A stretch of 64,000 nt of DNA, taken from NCBI RefSeq assembly GCF_016213215.1, contig NZ_JACRAW010000026.1:1-64000 (forward strand), written 5' to 3'. How positions within the stretch are numbered: position 1 is the stretch's first letter; every line of letters begins with the position of its first letter. Source of the DNA: Bradyrhizobium sp. (GTDB lineage: Bacteria; Pseudomonadota; Alphaproteobacteria; Rhizobiales; Xanthobacteraceae). Both the position numbers and the translations under genes were made by a program. The notes under the pieces are model-generated. The model worked only from the letters and a program-made list of their open reading frames with translations. It did no database searches and was not told where the DNA came from. This document shows, piece after piece, positions 21,206 to 30,623 of this stretch.

Positions 21206-22006
21206 ATGGATCGGCTCAAGGGGAAAGTGGCGATGGTTGTCGGTGCCGGCTCGATCGGGCCGGGCTGGGGCAACGGCAAGGCGACCGCGGTGACGTTCGC
21301 GCGCGAGGGCGCGCAGGTCTTCTGTGTCGACCGCAACGGGGCGGCCGCGGAGGAGACGGCGAGCATCATCAACGGCGAGGGCGGCAGGGCGATGGCCTTC
21401 ACCGCCGACGTTTCCAGGGCCAGCGAGATCGAGGCCATGGTCGCTGCGTGTCTCAAGGCCTACGGCCGCATCGACGTGCTCGACAACAATGTCGGCATCG
21501 CCGAGACCGGCAGCGTCGTCGAGGTGAGCGAAGCCGAGTGGGACCGCGTCTTCGCCGTCAACCTGAAGAGTGCGTATCTGGCGATGAAGCACGTCATCCC
21601 GCTCATGATCGGGCAGGGCGGCGGCTCGATCATCAATATTTCCTCGATCGCCTCGATCCGCCATGTCGGCATCTCCTACGTCACCTACGGCACGAGCAAG
21701 GCGGCGATGAACCAGATGACCCGTACCACCGCGGTCGAGTTCGCCCGCCACCATGTCCGCGTCAATGCGATCTTGCCCGGTCTGATGAAGACGCCGATGG
21801 TCGAACATTCGGCGGGGCTCGCGGCAAGTTATGCCCAGGGCGACGTGGAGGAGATGTGGCGCAAGCGCGATGCCCAGGTGCCGATGGGACACATGGGCGA
21901 TGGCTGGGACGTCGCCAACGCCGCGCTGTTCCTGGCATCCGACGAGTCGAAATACGTCACGGGCATCGAGCTCGTCGTCGACGGCGGGATCACCTGCAAG
22001 AGCTGA
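21206..22006 (+). CDS. SDR family oxidoreductase
   Basis: VVGAGSIGPGWG, NNVGIAE, YVTYGTSKAAMNQMTR. Confidence 0.9.
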   Translation: MDRLKGKVAMVVGAGSIGPGWGNGKATAVTFAREGAQVFCVDRNGAAAEETASIINGEGGRAMAFTADVSRASEIEAMVAACLKAYGRIDVLDNNVGIAETGSVVEVSEAEWDRVFAVNLKSAYLAMKHVIPLMIGQGGGSIINISSIASIRHVGISYVTYGTSKAAMNQMTRTTAVEFARHHVRVNAILPGLMKTPMVEHSAGLAASYAQGDVEEMWRKRDAQVPMGHMGDGWDVANAALFLASDESKYVTGIELVVDGGITCKS

Positions 22007-22045
22007 GGTGCTGGCGACCAAATGCGAGCGCTCTCGACGACGACG

Positions 22046-22127
22046 AGGAGCGATGCGACGAAGCAATCAGAGCGGCTTCCGCGGATACATTTCCCGACTG
22101 CTTCGCTCCGCTCGCGATGACGGCGGA
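22046..22127. repeat. Family A palindromic intergenic repeat
   Basis: gaggagcgatgcgacgaagcaatcagag...gactgcttcgctccgctcgcgatgacgg. Confidence 0.7.
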
Positions 22128-22185
22128 TAAAACCTTACGGCCTCGCAGCGTGACGGAGTTGGAGGCGTCCTAGCTAGTCACGGTG

Positions 22186-22884
22186 CTACTGCGCCAGTGC
22201 CAGGATGCCGCCCGCCATTGCGTGCCAGGCCGGCGTGATGCTGATCGGCCAGTTCAGGAGCTTCACCGCGAGCAGCGCGATGCCGCCATAAGCATAGACG
22301 GGATGCGTGCTGCCGCGCGTGCGCCGGTCGTGGACGATGGCCGCAATGAGCAACAGATAGGCCACGAGCGCCGGCGCGATGGTCACCGAAACCGGCGGCG
22401 GGCCGGGAGGGCCGGCAGGGGCGAGGAAAGTCAGGAACCAGCGTGCCACTGCGGCATCCAGCAGCGAGATGCTGGCGAGCAGAACCAGGCGCTTGTGAAC
22501 CTCCGGCTGGCGCGTATAGACGATCGCCAGCGTGAACACGGTTGCAAAGAAGGCGATCCCGCTCAGCGGCACGATGGAAAAAGCGATGCCCGCCTCGGTT
22601 TGCCCGGTTGCGGCACCCTGCTTCATCGAATGAACCGCTACCAGGAAGCCGAAGATAGTCATCGCGGTCGCAAGCGACACACCGACGATTCCGAGCGACC
22701 TGTGCCGCGCGAGCCGCCCGGACGCGGCAAGCCAGGCCTGGAACGCGAAATAGAGCGTCCAGGTGAAGAACAAGAAGCCGTGGAAATGAACCACCGGACT
22801 GCCCGAGAATGTCCGATGGGCAAGCGGAACCCAATAAGTCGGGGCAAAGCCCAGGAAGGCGACGGCCGCACACGCCAGCGCCAT
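22186..22884 (-). CDS. Hypothetical multi-pass membrane protein
   Basis: ORF with about seven hydrophobic segments. Confidence 0.65.
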   Translation of the reverse strand: MALACAAVAFLGFAPTYWVPLAHRTFSGSPVVHFHGFLFFTWTLYFAFQAWLAASGRLARHRSLGIVGVSLATAMTIFGFLVAVHSMKQGAATGQTEAGIAFSIVPLSGIAFFATVFTLAIVYTRQPEVHKRLVLLASISLLDAAVARWFLTFLAPAGPPGPPPVSVTIAPALVAYLLLIAAIVHDRRTRGSTHPVYAYGGIALLAVKLLNWPISITPAWHAMAGGILALAQ

Positions 22885-23024
22885 GTAAAATAAAAATATC
22901 GCGCGGGCGCTGCTACCGCGGCGCGAACGCGACCATCCTGTGTCAAAGTGGTCATGAACGGTGAGTCCGGCGGAGCGGTATTTGGTTCAAGGCGAATCGC
23001 CTTTATCCCGCTGATGGCCTATCG

Positions 23025-23870
23025 TTGCGGCGTGGGGCGATATCGGCTCTCGCACGACTACGCCCAGCGAGCATTGTGAGGGTCTCCACGAAAACCATGC
23101 CGTGCCGTCGTCCAGCTCTGCTTCCGGGACTGGCCATCGTGCTCGTGCTCGGCCTTTACTCTTCGCCCGGCTTGTGCGCGACCGGCGAGCCGGCGGCGCC
23201 GCCGCAGATCGACGCCGCGCCCTGCCTTGCCGCGATTGCGGCAGGGGACGATGACAGGGTCCTCTCGATCTGCGCCGACGTCATCGACAACGAGAAGACG
23301 GCAAGGGGCGACCGCCTCAAGGCGCTGATTGCGCGTGCCGGCGTGCTTGCGCGGCGAGACCAGGCCGATCGCGCCATCGCCGACTACGACGCGGTGCTGC
23401 GGCTCGATCCGATGCTGGCCGACATTTTCAATGCGCGCGGCGAGCTGTGGCGTAAGAAGGGCGACCGGGTGAAGGCGGTGCACGATTTCGACGCGGCGCT
23501 GAAGCTGAAACCCGATCACGCCAAAGCCAAGGCCAACCACAGGGCGCTGGCGCAGGAATTGGAGCGGCTGGGCGCGCAGATGGCGGTCGCAGGCAAGCCG
23601 AGCTTCAATTGCGCCACCGCCAGGCGCGCGGTCGAGAAGGCGATCTGCGTTAATCCCGAACTCGCCGACCTCGACCGCGAGATCTATGCGGCAAATGCCC
23701 GGGTGCTGCGAGAGGCGGCGTCCGAGGGCCCACCCGCCGTACGAGCGCTGCAGAGAAAGCAGGACGAATTCATTGCCCGCCGCAATGCCGCTTTCGGCCG
23801 CCCGGGGTACGACCTCAAAAAGGCGATGCGTGAGCGGTTGCAGGATCTCAACGGCGTAGATGGCTATTAG
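23025..23870 (+). CDS. TPR protein with C-terminal LprI-like domain
   Basis: TPR ADRAIADYDAVLRLDPMLADIFNARGELWRKKGDRVKAVHDFDAALKLKPDHAKA then FNCATARRAVEKAICVNPELADLDREIYAANARVL. Confidence 0.75.
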   Translation: MRRGAISALARLRPASIVRVSTKTMPCRRPALLPGLAIVLVLGLYSSPGLCATGEPAAPPQIDAAPCLAAIAAGDDDRVLSICADVIDNEKTARGDRLKALIARAGVLARRDQADRAIADYDAVLRLDPMLADIFNARGELWRKKGDRVKAVHDFDAALKLKPDHAKAKANHRALAQELERLGAQMAVAGKPSFNCATARRAVEKAICVNPELADLDREIYAANARVLREAASEGPPAVRALQRKQDEFIARRNAAFGRPGYDLKKAMRERLQDLNGVDGY

Positions 23871-24056
23871 GGGATACTCATACGCTTGATGTCCGTTTCG
23901 CGTGCGGACCACGTGAAACCCACATTCGAACCTTTCCCGCCGAGACAGGTTCCGGCGCTCAGTCCGTCTTTGGGCTTCGCACGTGCGAGCAACAGGAACC
24001 TCGCCCTATCGGTCCGCATTGAGGGACCATCCGAATACGTCTCTGGAGGGCCGCCC

Positions 24057-24587
24057 ATGATCAAAGCAACGCTGAACAGAACAACGCTGAACAACCTCGC
24101 GACCGCATGCGCCGCCCTGGCGCTCGCCCTCGCCATGGTTCCGGCAACGGCTCAGGAGGCCGGGCGAACGAGGGTCGGCATGCTCACCTGCAACATATCG
24201 CCCGGGGTCGGCATGATTGTCGTGGGACAGCGGCAACTGAGCTGCATCTATGCATCGGCGAGGGGCAGGGCGCGCGAGGCTTATGAAGGCACCGTCAGCA
24301 CGCTTGGCCTCGACATCGGCGCCACGTCCGGCGGCCAGCTGACCTGGGCCGTTTTTGCGCCGACCACGCTGCGCCGCGCGGCGTTGGCAGGAACCTATGC
24401 GGGTGCGACCGCCGGTGGCACCGTTGGCGTCGGAGTTGGGGCCAACGTCCTGGTCGGAGGCTCGGACCGCACGGTCACCTTGCAGCCGGTATCGGTGCAG
24501 GCGCAGACGGGCGTGAACATTGCGGCGGGCGTATCCACAATGGAGCTGCGGCCGGCCACTGCGCCCGCACGTCGCAGGGCCCAGTGA
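24057..24587 (+). CDS. DUF992-type secreted protein
   Basis: RTRVGMLTCNISPGVGMIVVGQRQLSCIYASA...YEGTVSTLGLDIG. Confidence 0.75.
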   Translation: MIKATLNRTTLNNLATACAALALALAMVPATAQEAGRTRVGMLTCNISPGVGMIVVGQRQLSCIYASARGRAREAYEGTVSTLGLDIGATSGGQLTWAVFAPTTLRRAALAGTYAGATAGGTVGVGVGANVLVGGSDRTVTLQPVSVQAQTGVNIAAGVSTMELRPATAPARRRAQ

Positions 24588-24791
24588 CGACATCATCGCC
24601 GGTGAATCAAAGCAGAAGAATTGGCAGTATCCCCAGTCGCTGCCGGTAAGCTTTGGGAGGCGGTGCTTCTTCCGGTCCTCACGAGGATGTCCGCTGTTGG
24701 GCAATTGCGGAATCGCCGGTGTTCGCCTCGAATGGCAGCTTCAAGGGTGAAGGTGAACACCGCCTGCCTGAAGCTGCGGATCTACAAGTTC

Positions 24792-24838
24792 ACGCCCCGG
24801 GGCCTGGGTCGTCAGCCGCGGGGCGTGCTTTTCGCTTG
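24792..24838 (+). terminator. Possible rho-independent terminator
   Basis: cacgccccg...cggggcgtg stem followed by cttttcgctt. Confidence 0.5.
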
Positions 24839-24895
24839 AACCGAATCGGGCGCGATTGCGACAATGGAACAGCCCTCGTTACGGAGTTCCGCGCC

Positions 24896-26293
24896 ATGCT
24901 TGCCATTTTCAGTCCCGTGCAGCTGTCGCTGTCGTCCCGGTTTTCGTTGCGGGCGTCCCGGCTCGGTTTCAGCCTGTTGGCGGGCCTTGCCCTTGCGGCC
25001 GGCCAGGCCGCCGCCGGCGACGGCGTCGAGTGTGCGCCCGGGAGCAAGGCGTCCCCGCTCGACCTGATCGCCGCCTGCAGTTCAATCATCGACAATTCGG
25101 CGAGTTCAGGCCCGGATCGTGCGTCCGCGCTGCTGGCGCGGGCCGACGCCCACGCCAAAACTTCCGGCGGCTTGACCAAGGCGGTGGCCGATCTCGATCG
25201 TGCCATTGCGATCGATCGCAGGAATGCCCGCGCCTTTCGCTTGCGGGGCGACCTGACGCGCGAAGCCGGGGGCAATCTCGACCGGGCCCTGGCGGATCTG
25301 AGCACGGCCATCGGGCTCGATCCGAAAGATGCCGAAGCCTATGAACTGCGCGGCATCGTCTACACCAACCAGGGCAGGTACGACCGCGCGATCGCCGATT
25401 ACAGCGAGGCGATCCGGTTGAAGCCTGACGACGCCCAGGCCCATTCGGACCGCGGCGTGACCTACTATCTCTCAGGCGACCACGAGAAGGCCGTGCGCGA
25501 CTACGACGAGGCGCTGCGCCTCGACCCGGTCCGGCCGCGCACCTATACCAACCGCGGCGCCGCGTACAAGAAGCTCGGCCAGATGGACAAGGCGCTCGCC
25601 GATGACAGCGAGGCGATCCGGCTGGATCCCAAGGTGCCGGAATATTTCGACAACCGTGGCCTCACCTATGCGGCCATGGGCGAGTACGACAAGGCGATCG
25701 CCGACTACGACCAGGCCATCCGGCTGCAACAGCGCGCGAAGTTCTATACCAACCGGGGCGATTCCTACCAGTTCAAGGGCGAATTTGGCTCGGCGCTCAG
25801 CGATTACGACACGGCCTTACGCCTCGATCCGAAGTCCGCGCTCGCCCACAACAACCGGGCCGTGCTGTTCAAGAAGATGGGCGATCGCACCAAGGCCTTG
25901 GCCGATTACGAGGCGGCACTGCGCCTCGATCCGACCAACGAGAATGCCGCCAACGGCCGCCGCATCATGCTGGCCGAGATCAAGAAGTTCGGCGCGGCTC
26001 CCCGCGCCGGGCTGCTGCCGGGGTCGAGCGAGCCCTCGTTCGACTGCGCCACGGCGAAGCACGCCGCGGAGAAGGTGATCTGCGCGGACCCGCAGCTGGG
26101 GGGACTGGATCGTGAGATCTCCGATACCTATGCCCGCCTGCTCAAGACATCGAGCCGCCGGACTGCCGTTGCGTTGCGCGAGGCGCAGCGCGACTTCATC
26201 GCAGCGCGAAATGCCCGCTTCGGTCAGCCGGACTACGACCTTCGTCTAGCCCTGCAGCGCCGTCTCGATACGCTGAAAGCCGCAACGCGTTGA
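24896..26293 (+). CDS. TPR-repeat protein with C-terminal LprI-like domain
   Basis: At least seven TPR units (DRAIADYSEAIRLKPDDAQAHSDRG...) then FDCATAKHAAEKVICADPQLGGLDREISDTYARLL. Confidence 0.8.
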   Translation: MLAIFSPVQLSLSSRFSLRASRLGFSLLAGLALAAGQAAAGDGVECAPGSKASPLDLIAACSSIIDNSASSGPDRASALLARADAHAKTSGGLTKAVADLDRAIAIDRRNARAFRLRGDLTREAGGNLDRALADLSTAIGLDPKDAEAYELRGIVYTNQGRYDRAIADYSEAIRLKPDDAQAHSDRGVTYYLSGDHEKAVRDYDEALRLDPVRPRTYTNRGAAYKKLGQMDKALADDSEAIRLDPKVPEYFDNRGLTYAAMGEYDKAIADYDQAIRLQQRAKFYTNRGDSYQFKGEFGSALSDYDTALRLDPKSALAHNNRAVLFKKMGDRTKALADYEAALRLDPTNENAANGRRIMLAEIKKFGAAPRAGLLPGSSEPSFDCATAKHAAEKVICADPQLGGLDREISDTYARLLKTSSRRTAVALREAQRDFIAARNARFGQPDYDLRLALQRRLDTLKAATR

Positions 26294-26328
26294 GCTGTCG
26301 GGAAGATTCGCGCCAGCGCGGTCTTACG

Positions 26329-26342
26329 CTGATCCAGATCAA
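26329..26342 (+). promoter_or_regulatory. FixK/FNR-like box with one mismatch, upstream of prpE-like gene
   Basis: CTGATCCAGATCAA vs TTGAT-N4-ATCAA; centre ~80 bp before ATG 26416. Confidence 0.4.
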
Positions 26343-26415
26343 TTCCTTGCGCCTTGAACTGGCGTTTTGTCCCGTGACAATAGACGGGAACAACATCAGC
26401 TCTTGAGGAAGCGCC

Positions 26416-28317
26416 ATGACTGCCAACGGCTACCATGAAGTCTATGCCAGGTCGATGCGCGACCCGACCGGCTTCTGGGCGGAAGCGGCGCGGGAGATCG
26501 ACTGGATCGAGCCTGCCAACAAGATTTTCGATCCGGGCCAGGGGGCCTACGGCCGCTGGTTTGCCGGCGCCGTGGTCAACACCTGCTACAACGCGCTCGA
26601 CCGTCATGTGGAGCGCGGCCGCGCCAACCAGACCGCGCTGATCCACGATTCCCCGCTGACGGGCAAGGTTTCCAGCTTCACCTACGCCGATGCACTCAAG
26701 GAAGTGCAGGCGCTCGCCGCGACCATGCAGGATTTCGGCATCAAGAAGGGCGATCGCGTCATCCTCTATATGCCGATGGTGCCGGAGGCGGTGTTCGCGA
26801 TGCTGGCCTGTGCGCGCATCGGCGCCGTGCACAGCGTGGTGTTCGGCGGATTTGCCGCCAAGGAGCTGGCGACGCGCATCGACGACGCGCAACCCAAGCT
26901 GATCTTTTCCGCAAGCTGCGGCATCGAGCCGGGCCGTATCGTGCAATACAAGCCGCTGCTCGACGAGGCGATCAAGCTGTCCAGCGCCAAGCCGGGGGCT
27001 TGTATCATCCTGCAGCGGCCGCAGCACACCTGCGAACTGAGCGCCGGGCGCGATCATGACTGGGCAACCTTGCGCCGCGCCGCGCTCGATGCGGGCAAGA
27101 CCGCCCCGTGCGTGCCGGTGCTGGCCACCGACCCTCTCTACATCCTCTACACCTCGGGCACGACCGGCATTCCCAAGGGCGTCGTGCGCGACAATGGCGG
27201 GCATCTGGTCGCGCTGAAGTGGTCGATGTTCAACCTCTACGGCGTCAATCCCGGCGAGGTCTGGTGGTGCGGTTCCGATATCGGCTGGGTGGTCGGACAC
27301 AGCTATATCGTCTACGGCCCGCTGATCCACGGCGCGACGTCGATCATGTATGAGGGCAAGCCGGTCGGCACGCCCGACGCCGGCGCGTTCTGGCGATTGA
27401 TCTCCCAGCACAAGGCGGTGGCGCTGTTCACGGCCCCGACCGCCTTCCGCGCCATCCGCAAGGAAGATCCGGACGGCAAGTTCATCCGGCAATACGACCT
27501 GTCGAAATTCCGCACACTGTTTCTCGCCGGCGAGCGCGCCGACCCGCCGACGGTGGAATGGGCCGAACAGCAATTGAAGGTGCCGGTGATCGATCACTGG
27601 TGGCAGACGGAGACCGGCTGGTGCATTGCCGGCAATCCGGTGGGCCTGGGCATGCTGCCCGTGAAGCATGGCTCGCCGACCGTGCCGATGCCAGGCTATC
27701 AGGTCGACATCGTCGACGAGGCGGCAAGGCCGGTGCCCGCCAACACCATGGGCTCGATCGTGGTCAAGCTGCCGATGCCGCCGGGTTGCCTGCCGACGTT
27801 GTGGAATCAGGAGGAGCGCTTCAAGGACGGCTATTTGAGCGAGTTTCCCGGCTATTACAAAACCTCCGACGCCGGCTTCAAGGACGAGGACGGCTATGTC
27901 TTCGTGATGGGCCGCACCGACGACATCATCAACGTCGCCGGCCACCGGCTTTCGACCGGCGGCATGGAGGAGATCCTCGCTTCGCACCCCGACGTTGCCG
28001 AATGCGCCGTGCTGGGCATCAAGGACGCGGTCAAGGGCGAGGTGCCCTGCGGCTTCCTGGTGCTGAAGGCCGGCGTCAGCCGCAGCCCCTCCGAGATCGA
28101 AAAGGAGATCATCGCGCTGGTGCGCGACAAGCTCGGGCCCGTCGCCGCGTTCAAGCTGGCGATCACCGTCGGCCGGCTGCCCAAGACGCGCTCGGGCAAG
28201 ATCCTGCGCGGCACCATCAAGAAGATCGCCGACGGCGAGCCCTGGACCATGCCGGCCACCATCGAGGATCCCAAGGTGCTGGACGAAATCGGCGACGCCC
28301 TCAAGGGCAGGGTGTAA
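26416..28317 (+). CDS. prpE: Propionyl-CoA (acetyl-CoA) synthetase
   Basis: YTSGTTGIPKGVVRDNGGHLVAL, GWVVGHSYIVYGPL, WWQTETGW, GRTDDIINVAGHRLSTGGMEEI, RSGKILRGTIKKIAD. Confidence 0.85.
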   Translation: MTANGYHEVYARSMRDPTGFWAEAAREIDWIEPANKIFDPGQGAYGRWFAGAVVNTCYNALDRHVERGRANQTALIHDSPLTGKVSSFTYADALKEVQALAATMQDFGIKKGDRVILYMPMVPEAVFAMLACARIGAVHSVVFGGFAAKELATRIDDAQPKLIFSASCGIEPGRIVQYKPLLDEAIKLSSAKPGACIILQRPQHTCELSAGRDHDWATLRRAALDAGKTAPCVPVLATDPLYILYTSGTTGIPKGVVRDNGGHLVALKWSMFNLYGVNPGEVWWCGSDIGWVVGHSYIVYGPLIHGATSIMYEGKPVGTPDAGAFWRLISQHKAVALFTAPTAFRAIRKEDPDGKFIRQYDLSKFRTLFLAGERADPPTVEWAEQQLKVPVIDHWWQTETGWCIAGNPVGLGMLPVKHGSPTVPMPGYQVDIVDEAARPVPANTMGSIVVKLPMPPGCLPTLWNQEERFKDGYLSEFPGYYKTSDAGFKDEDGYVFVMGRTDDIINVAGHRLSTGGMEEILASHPDVAECAVLGIKDAVKGEVPCGFLVLKAGVSRSPSEIEKEIIALVRDKLGPVAAFKLAITVGRLPKTRSGKILRGTIKKIADGEPWTMPATIEDPKVLDEIGDALKGRV

Positions 28318-28351
28318 GGGCTTCTTGAATACGCCGTATTTTTCCGGTGAA

Positions 28352-28480
28352 CCTCATCCTGTGAGGCGCTCCGAAGGAGCGCGTCTCGAAGGATGAGGCC
28401 CGAGCGCGGCCTCATGGTTCGTCGGGCGATGCGGAGCATCGTCCCAGACGCCCGCTTTCGCGGGCTCCTCACCATGAGGG
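28352..28480. repeat. Family B palindromic intergenic repeat
   Basis: cctcatcctgtgaggcgctccgaaggagcgcgtctcgaaggatgagg...gggctcctcaccatgaggg. Confidence 0.75.
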
Positions 28481-28496
28481 TAGGGCAAAGCCAACT

Positions 28497-28757
28497 ATGA
28501 ATTCGAAATCTTTGTTCGCGCTGCTGCTCGCCACCGTCGTGCTTTCCGCCTGCGTCGCGCGCAACCAGGCGCCGGTTGCGGCGCTCAATGACGATGATGA
28601 CGCGGCATGCCAGGCCAATGGGGTCAAGGTCGGCTCGCCGGAATACGTTGCCTGCCGCAAGGATCGCGACGTCCAGCGCAGCGCGGCCATCGCGCGCGCC
28701 GACCGTCGTCAGCGCAATCTCGGGGAATACATGCTGAACCACCCGGAGCGACCGTAA
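28497..28757 (+). CDS. Small putative lipoprotein
   Basis: Lipobox-like LLATVVLSACVA. Confidence 0.6.
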   Translation: MNSKSLFALLLATVVLSACVARNQAPVAALNDDDDAACQANGVKVGSPEYVACRKDRDVQRSAAIARADRRQRNLGEYMLNHPERP

Positions 28758-28774
28758 CACAGCGGGAGGCCGTC

Positions 28775-28981
28775 ATGGACGAGGACTTGTTCAACACCAG
28801 CCTGCGCCGATTCCTGAAGAAGGTCGGCATCACCTCGCAACGGGAGATCGAACGGGCTGTGCGCGATGCGCTCGCCAGTGGCAGGCTCAAAGGCAACGAA
28901 AAGCTGCAGGCGAGGATGGTGCTGACCATCGGTAGCCTCGGCCTCTCGCATGAGGTCTTTGACGAGATCGAGCTCGGTTAG
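28775..28981 (+). CDS. Small conserved protein (DUF6494-like)
   Basis: MDEDLFNTSLRRFLKKVGITSQREIERAVRDALASGRLKGNEKLQARMVL. Confidence 0.65.
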   Translation: MDEDLFNTSLRRFLKKVGITSQREIERAVRDALASGRLKGNEKLQARMVLTIGSLGLSHEVFDEIELG

Positions 28982-28987
28982 CCGCAT

Positions 28988-29171
28988 GGCACGCTGCTGG
29001 CCGGCGGCGACAACGTGACCTTGATCTGAAGCTGAAGGGCTCCTCCGCCGTGCTCAAGCGCGGTACGATGATCAGGGGTATTCGTCTGACTGACAACGAA
29101 GACGAGATCGAAGGCCGCACCGACAAGATCAAGGGCCTGGTGCAGCGTACCGAGTTTCTGAAGAAAGTCGT
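28988..29171 (+). pseudogene. phnA: Frameshifted, N-terminally truncated phnA remnant
   Basis: GTLLAGGDNVTL (frame 1) then DLKLKGSSAVLKRGTMIRGIRLTDNEDEIEGRTDKIKGLVQRTEFLKKV (shifted frame), matching the PhnA C-terminal pattern. Confidence 0.75.
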
Positions 29172-29383
29172 GAGTTCGGAGCAGCATCAACTCTCACCGA
29201 ATCACTCCGATCGCGTGCTCAGCCCTTGAGCTGTGGGAAGAACGCTTGCTGCGGCTATCCTGCAACGACTGGCCCGCTCATCACGATCCAGATGACTCCG
29301 GTACCGTCGCGAACTGCTTGCATTGGCTGTTTCTGTAGCTCTTTTGCAACGCCGTTACTGAATTGTAACATGCCCCGCACGAA

Positions 29384-29397
29384 TTGATCAGGATCAA
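29384..29397 (+). promoter_or_regulatory. Perfect FixK/FNR-type box upstream of ompW-like gene
   Basis: TTGATCAGGATCAA (TTGAT-N4-ATCAA dyad), centre ~85 bp before the proposed ATG 29476. Confidence 0.7.
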
Positions 29398-29475
29398 ACC
29401 CATATCGCCCCCGTATCTGCTCTGACAGGCATGGGTCGCGCACATCTCGCGTCGACAATGGCTATGGGGAACTCG

Positions 29476-30195
29476 ATGAAGAAGACAATCTTGAACACGG
29501 CGTCGCTGCTGGTGCTGGCGACCCTGGGAGCTGTGGGCGCTGCTCAAGCTGCGGATCTGCCCGTTTATACCAAGGCACCGGTTGTTGAGCCGTTCAATCC
29601 CTGGATGATCCGTCTGCGCGCGCTCGGCGTGATTCCGGACGCCGGCGGCAGCACCGTCAACGTCGTGGGTGTCCCCGCGCTGTCCTCGCCGAATTCCGGC
29701 CTGTCGATCAGCAATCAGGTCGTGCCTGAGCTGGACATCACCTACTTCTTCACCAAGAACATCGCAGCCGAATTGATCCTGGGCGTGACCAGGCATTCGA
29801 TCGACGGCACCGGTACGCTGAACGGCCTCCCGATCGGCAAGACCACGCTGCTGCCGCCGACCCTCACCCTGCAGTACCACTTCACCGGCCTCGGCGCCTT
29901 CAAGCCGTATGTCGGTGCTGGCGTGAACTACACGGTGTTCTTCAACACGGGCGCCGCGAATGTGCCGGTGGGCGGCCTCGCCGTCACCAACCTCAGCGTC
30001 AGCAACGCCTTCGGCGGCGCCGTTCAGTTCGGCTTCGACCTGATGCTGGACAAGCATTGGGGCCTCAACGTCGACGTGAAGAAGCTGTGGCTGCGGCCGG
30101 ATTATACGGCGCTCGTCAACGGCGCGATCCCGGTCAACGGTACCGCTCACATCGACCCATGGCTGGTGGGCGCTGGCGTCACTTACAAGTTCTGA
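29476..30195 (+). CDS. ompW: OmpW family outer membrane protein
   Basis: Signal peptide, NPWMIRLRALGVIPD, ELDITYFFTKNIAAELILGVTRH, TLTLQYHFTGLGAFKPYVGAGVNYTVFF, C-terminal VTYKF. Confidence 0.88.
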   Translation: MKKTILNTASLLVLATLGAVGAAQAADLPVYTKAPVVEPFNPWMIRLRALGVIPDAGGSTVNVVGVPALSSPNSGLSISNQVVPELDITYFFTKNIAAELILGVTRHSIDGTGTLNGLPIGKTTLLPPTLTLQYHFTGLGAFKPYVGAGVNYTVFFNTGAANVPVGGLAVTNLSVSNAFGGAVQFGFDLMLDKHWGLNVDVKKLWLRPDYTALVNGAIPVNGTAHIDPWLVGAGVTYKF

Positions 30196-30246
30196 CGCAG
30201 CGAGCGGCGACGGGCGTGGGGGCCCGCCGCCGCTTTCAATTTCCAG

Positions 30247-30285
30247 GGCGCGATAGCGGAAACGCTATCGCGCCTTGCGTTTTTG
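30247..30285 (+). terminator. Rho-independent terminator after ompW
   Basis: ggcgcgatagcg-gaaa-cgctatcgcgcc 12-bp stem then ttgcgttttt. Confidence 0.85.
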
Positions 30286-30322
30286 AAAGGATGATCTTTG
30301 CGCCCGGCGAACAGGGGCCGGC

Positions 30323-30538
30323 TCAGTGCGCAAGGCTGCCCAGCTTGAAGCCGATGGCGAGCACCAGGAGTCCGCCGGCGCCATAGGCCAGATATTCCGG
30401 ATGCTGGCAAAACAAATGCGACGTCGAGCAGACCGCGACCGCCCAATCGGTGCCGACAAAAACCTGTCCGGCCGCGTTCTTGAACAGCAGAGACGCGCCC
30501 GCGGCAATGATCGCCAGCAGAAACAACAGGCCCGCCAT
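30323..30538 (-). CDS. Small membrane protein
   Basis: MAGLLFLLAIIAAGASLLFKNAAGQVFVGTDWAVAVCSTSHLFCQHPEYLAYGAGGLLVLAIGFKLGSLAH. Confidence 0.6.
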   Translation of the reverse strand: MAGLLFLLAIIAAGASLLFKNAAGQVFVGTDWAVAVCSTSHLFCQHPEYLAYGAGGLLVLAIGFKLGSLAH

Positions 30539-30623
30539 CGCCAATCCCCTCGAATCGCCTGCCGAAAGCTTAGTCGGCGGCGACAGGGCGCAATCTCCGC
30601 TCAAATACGGAGCGGGCGACGGC

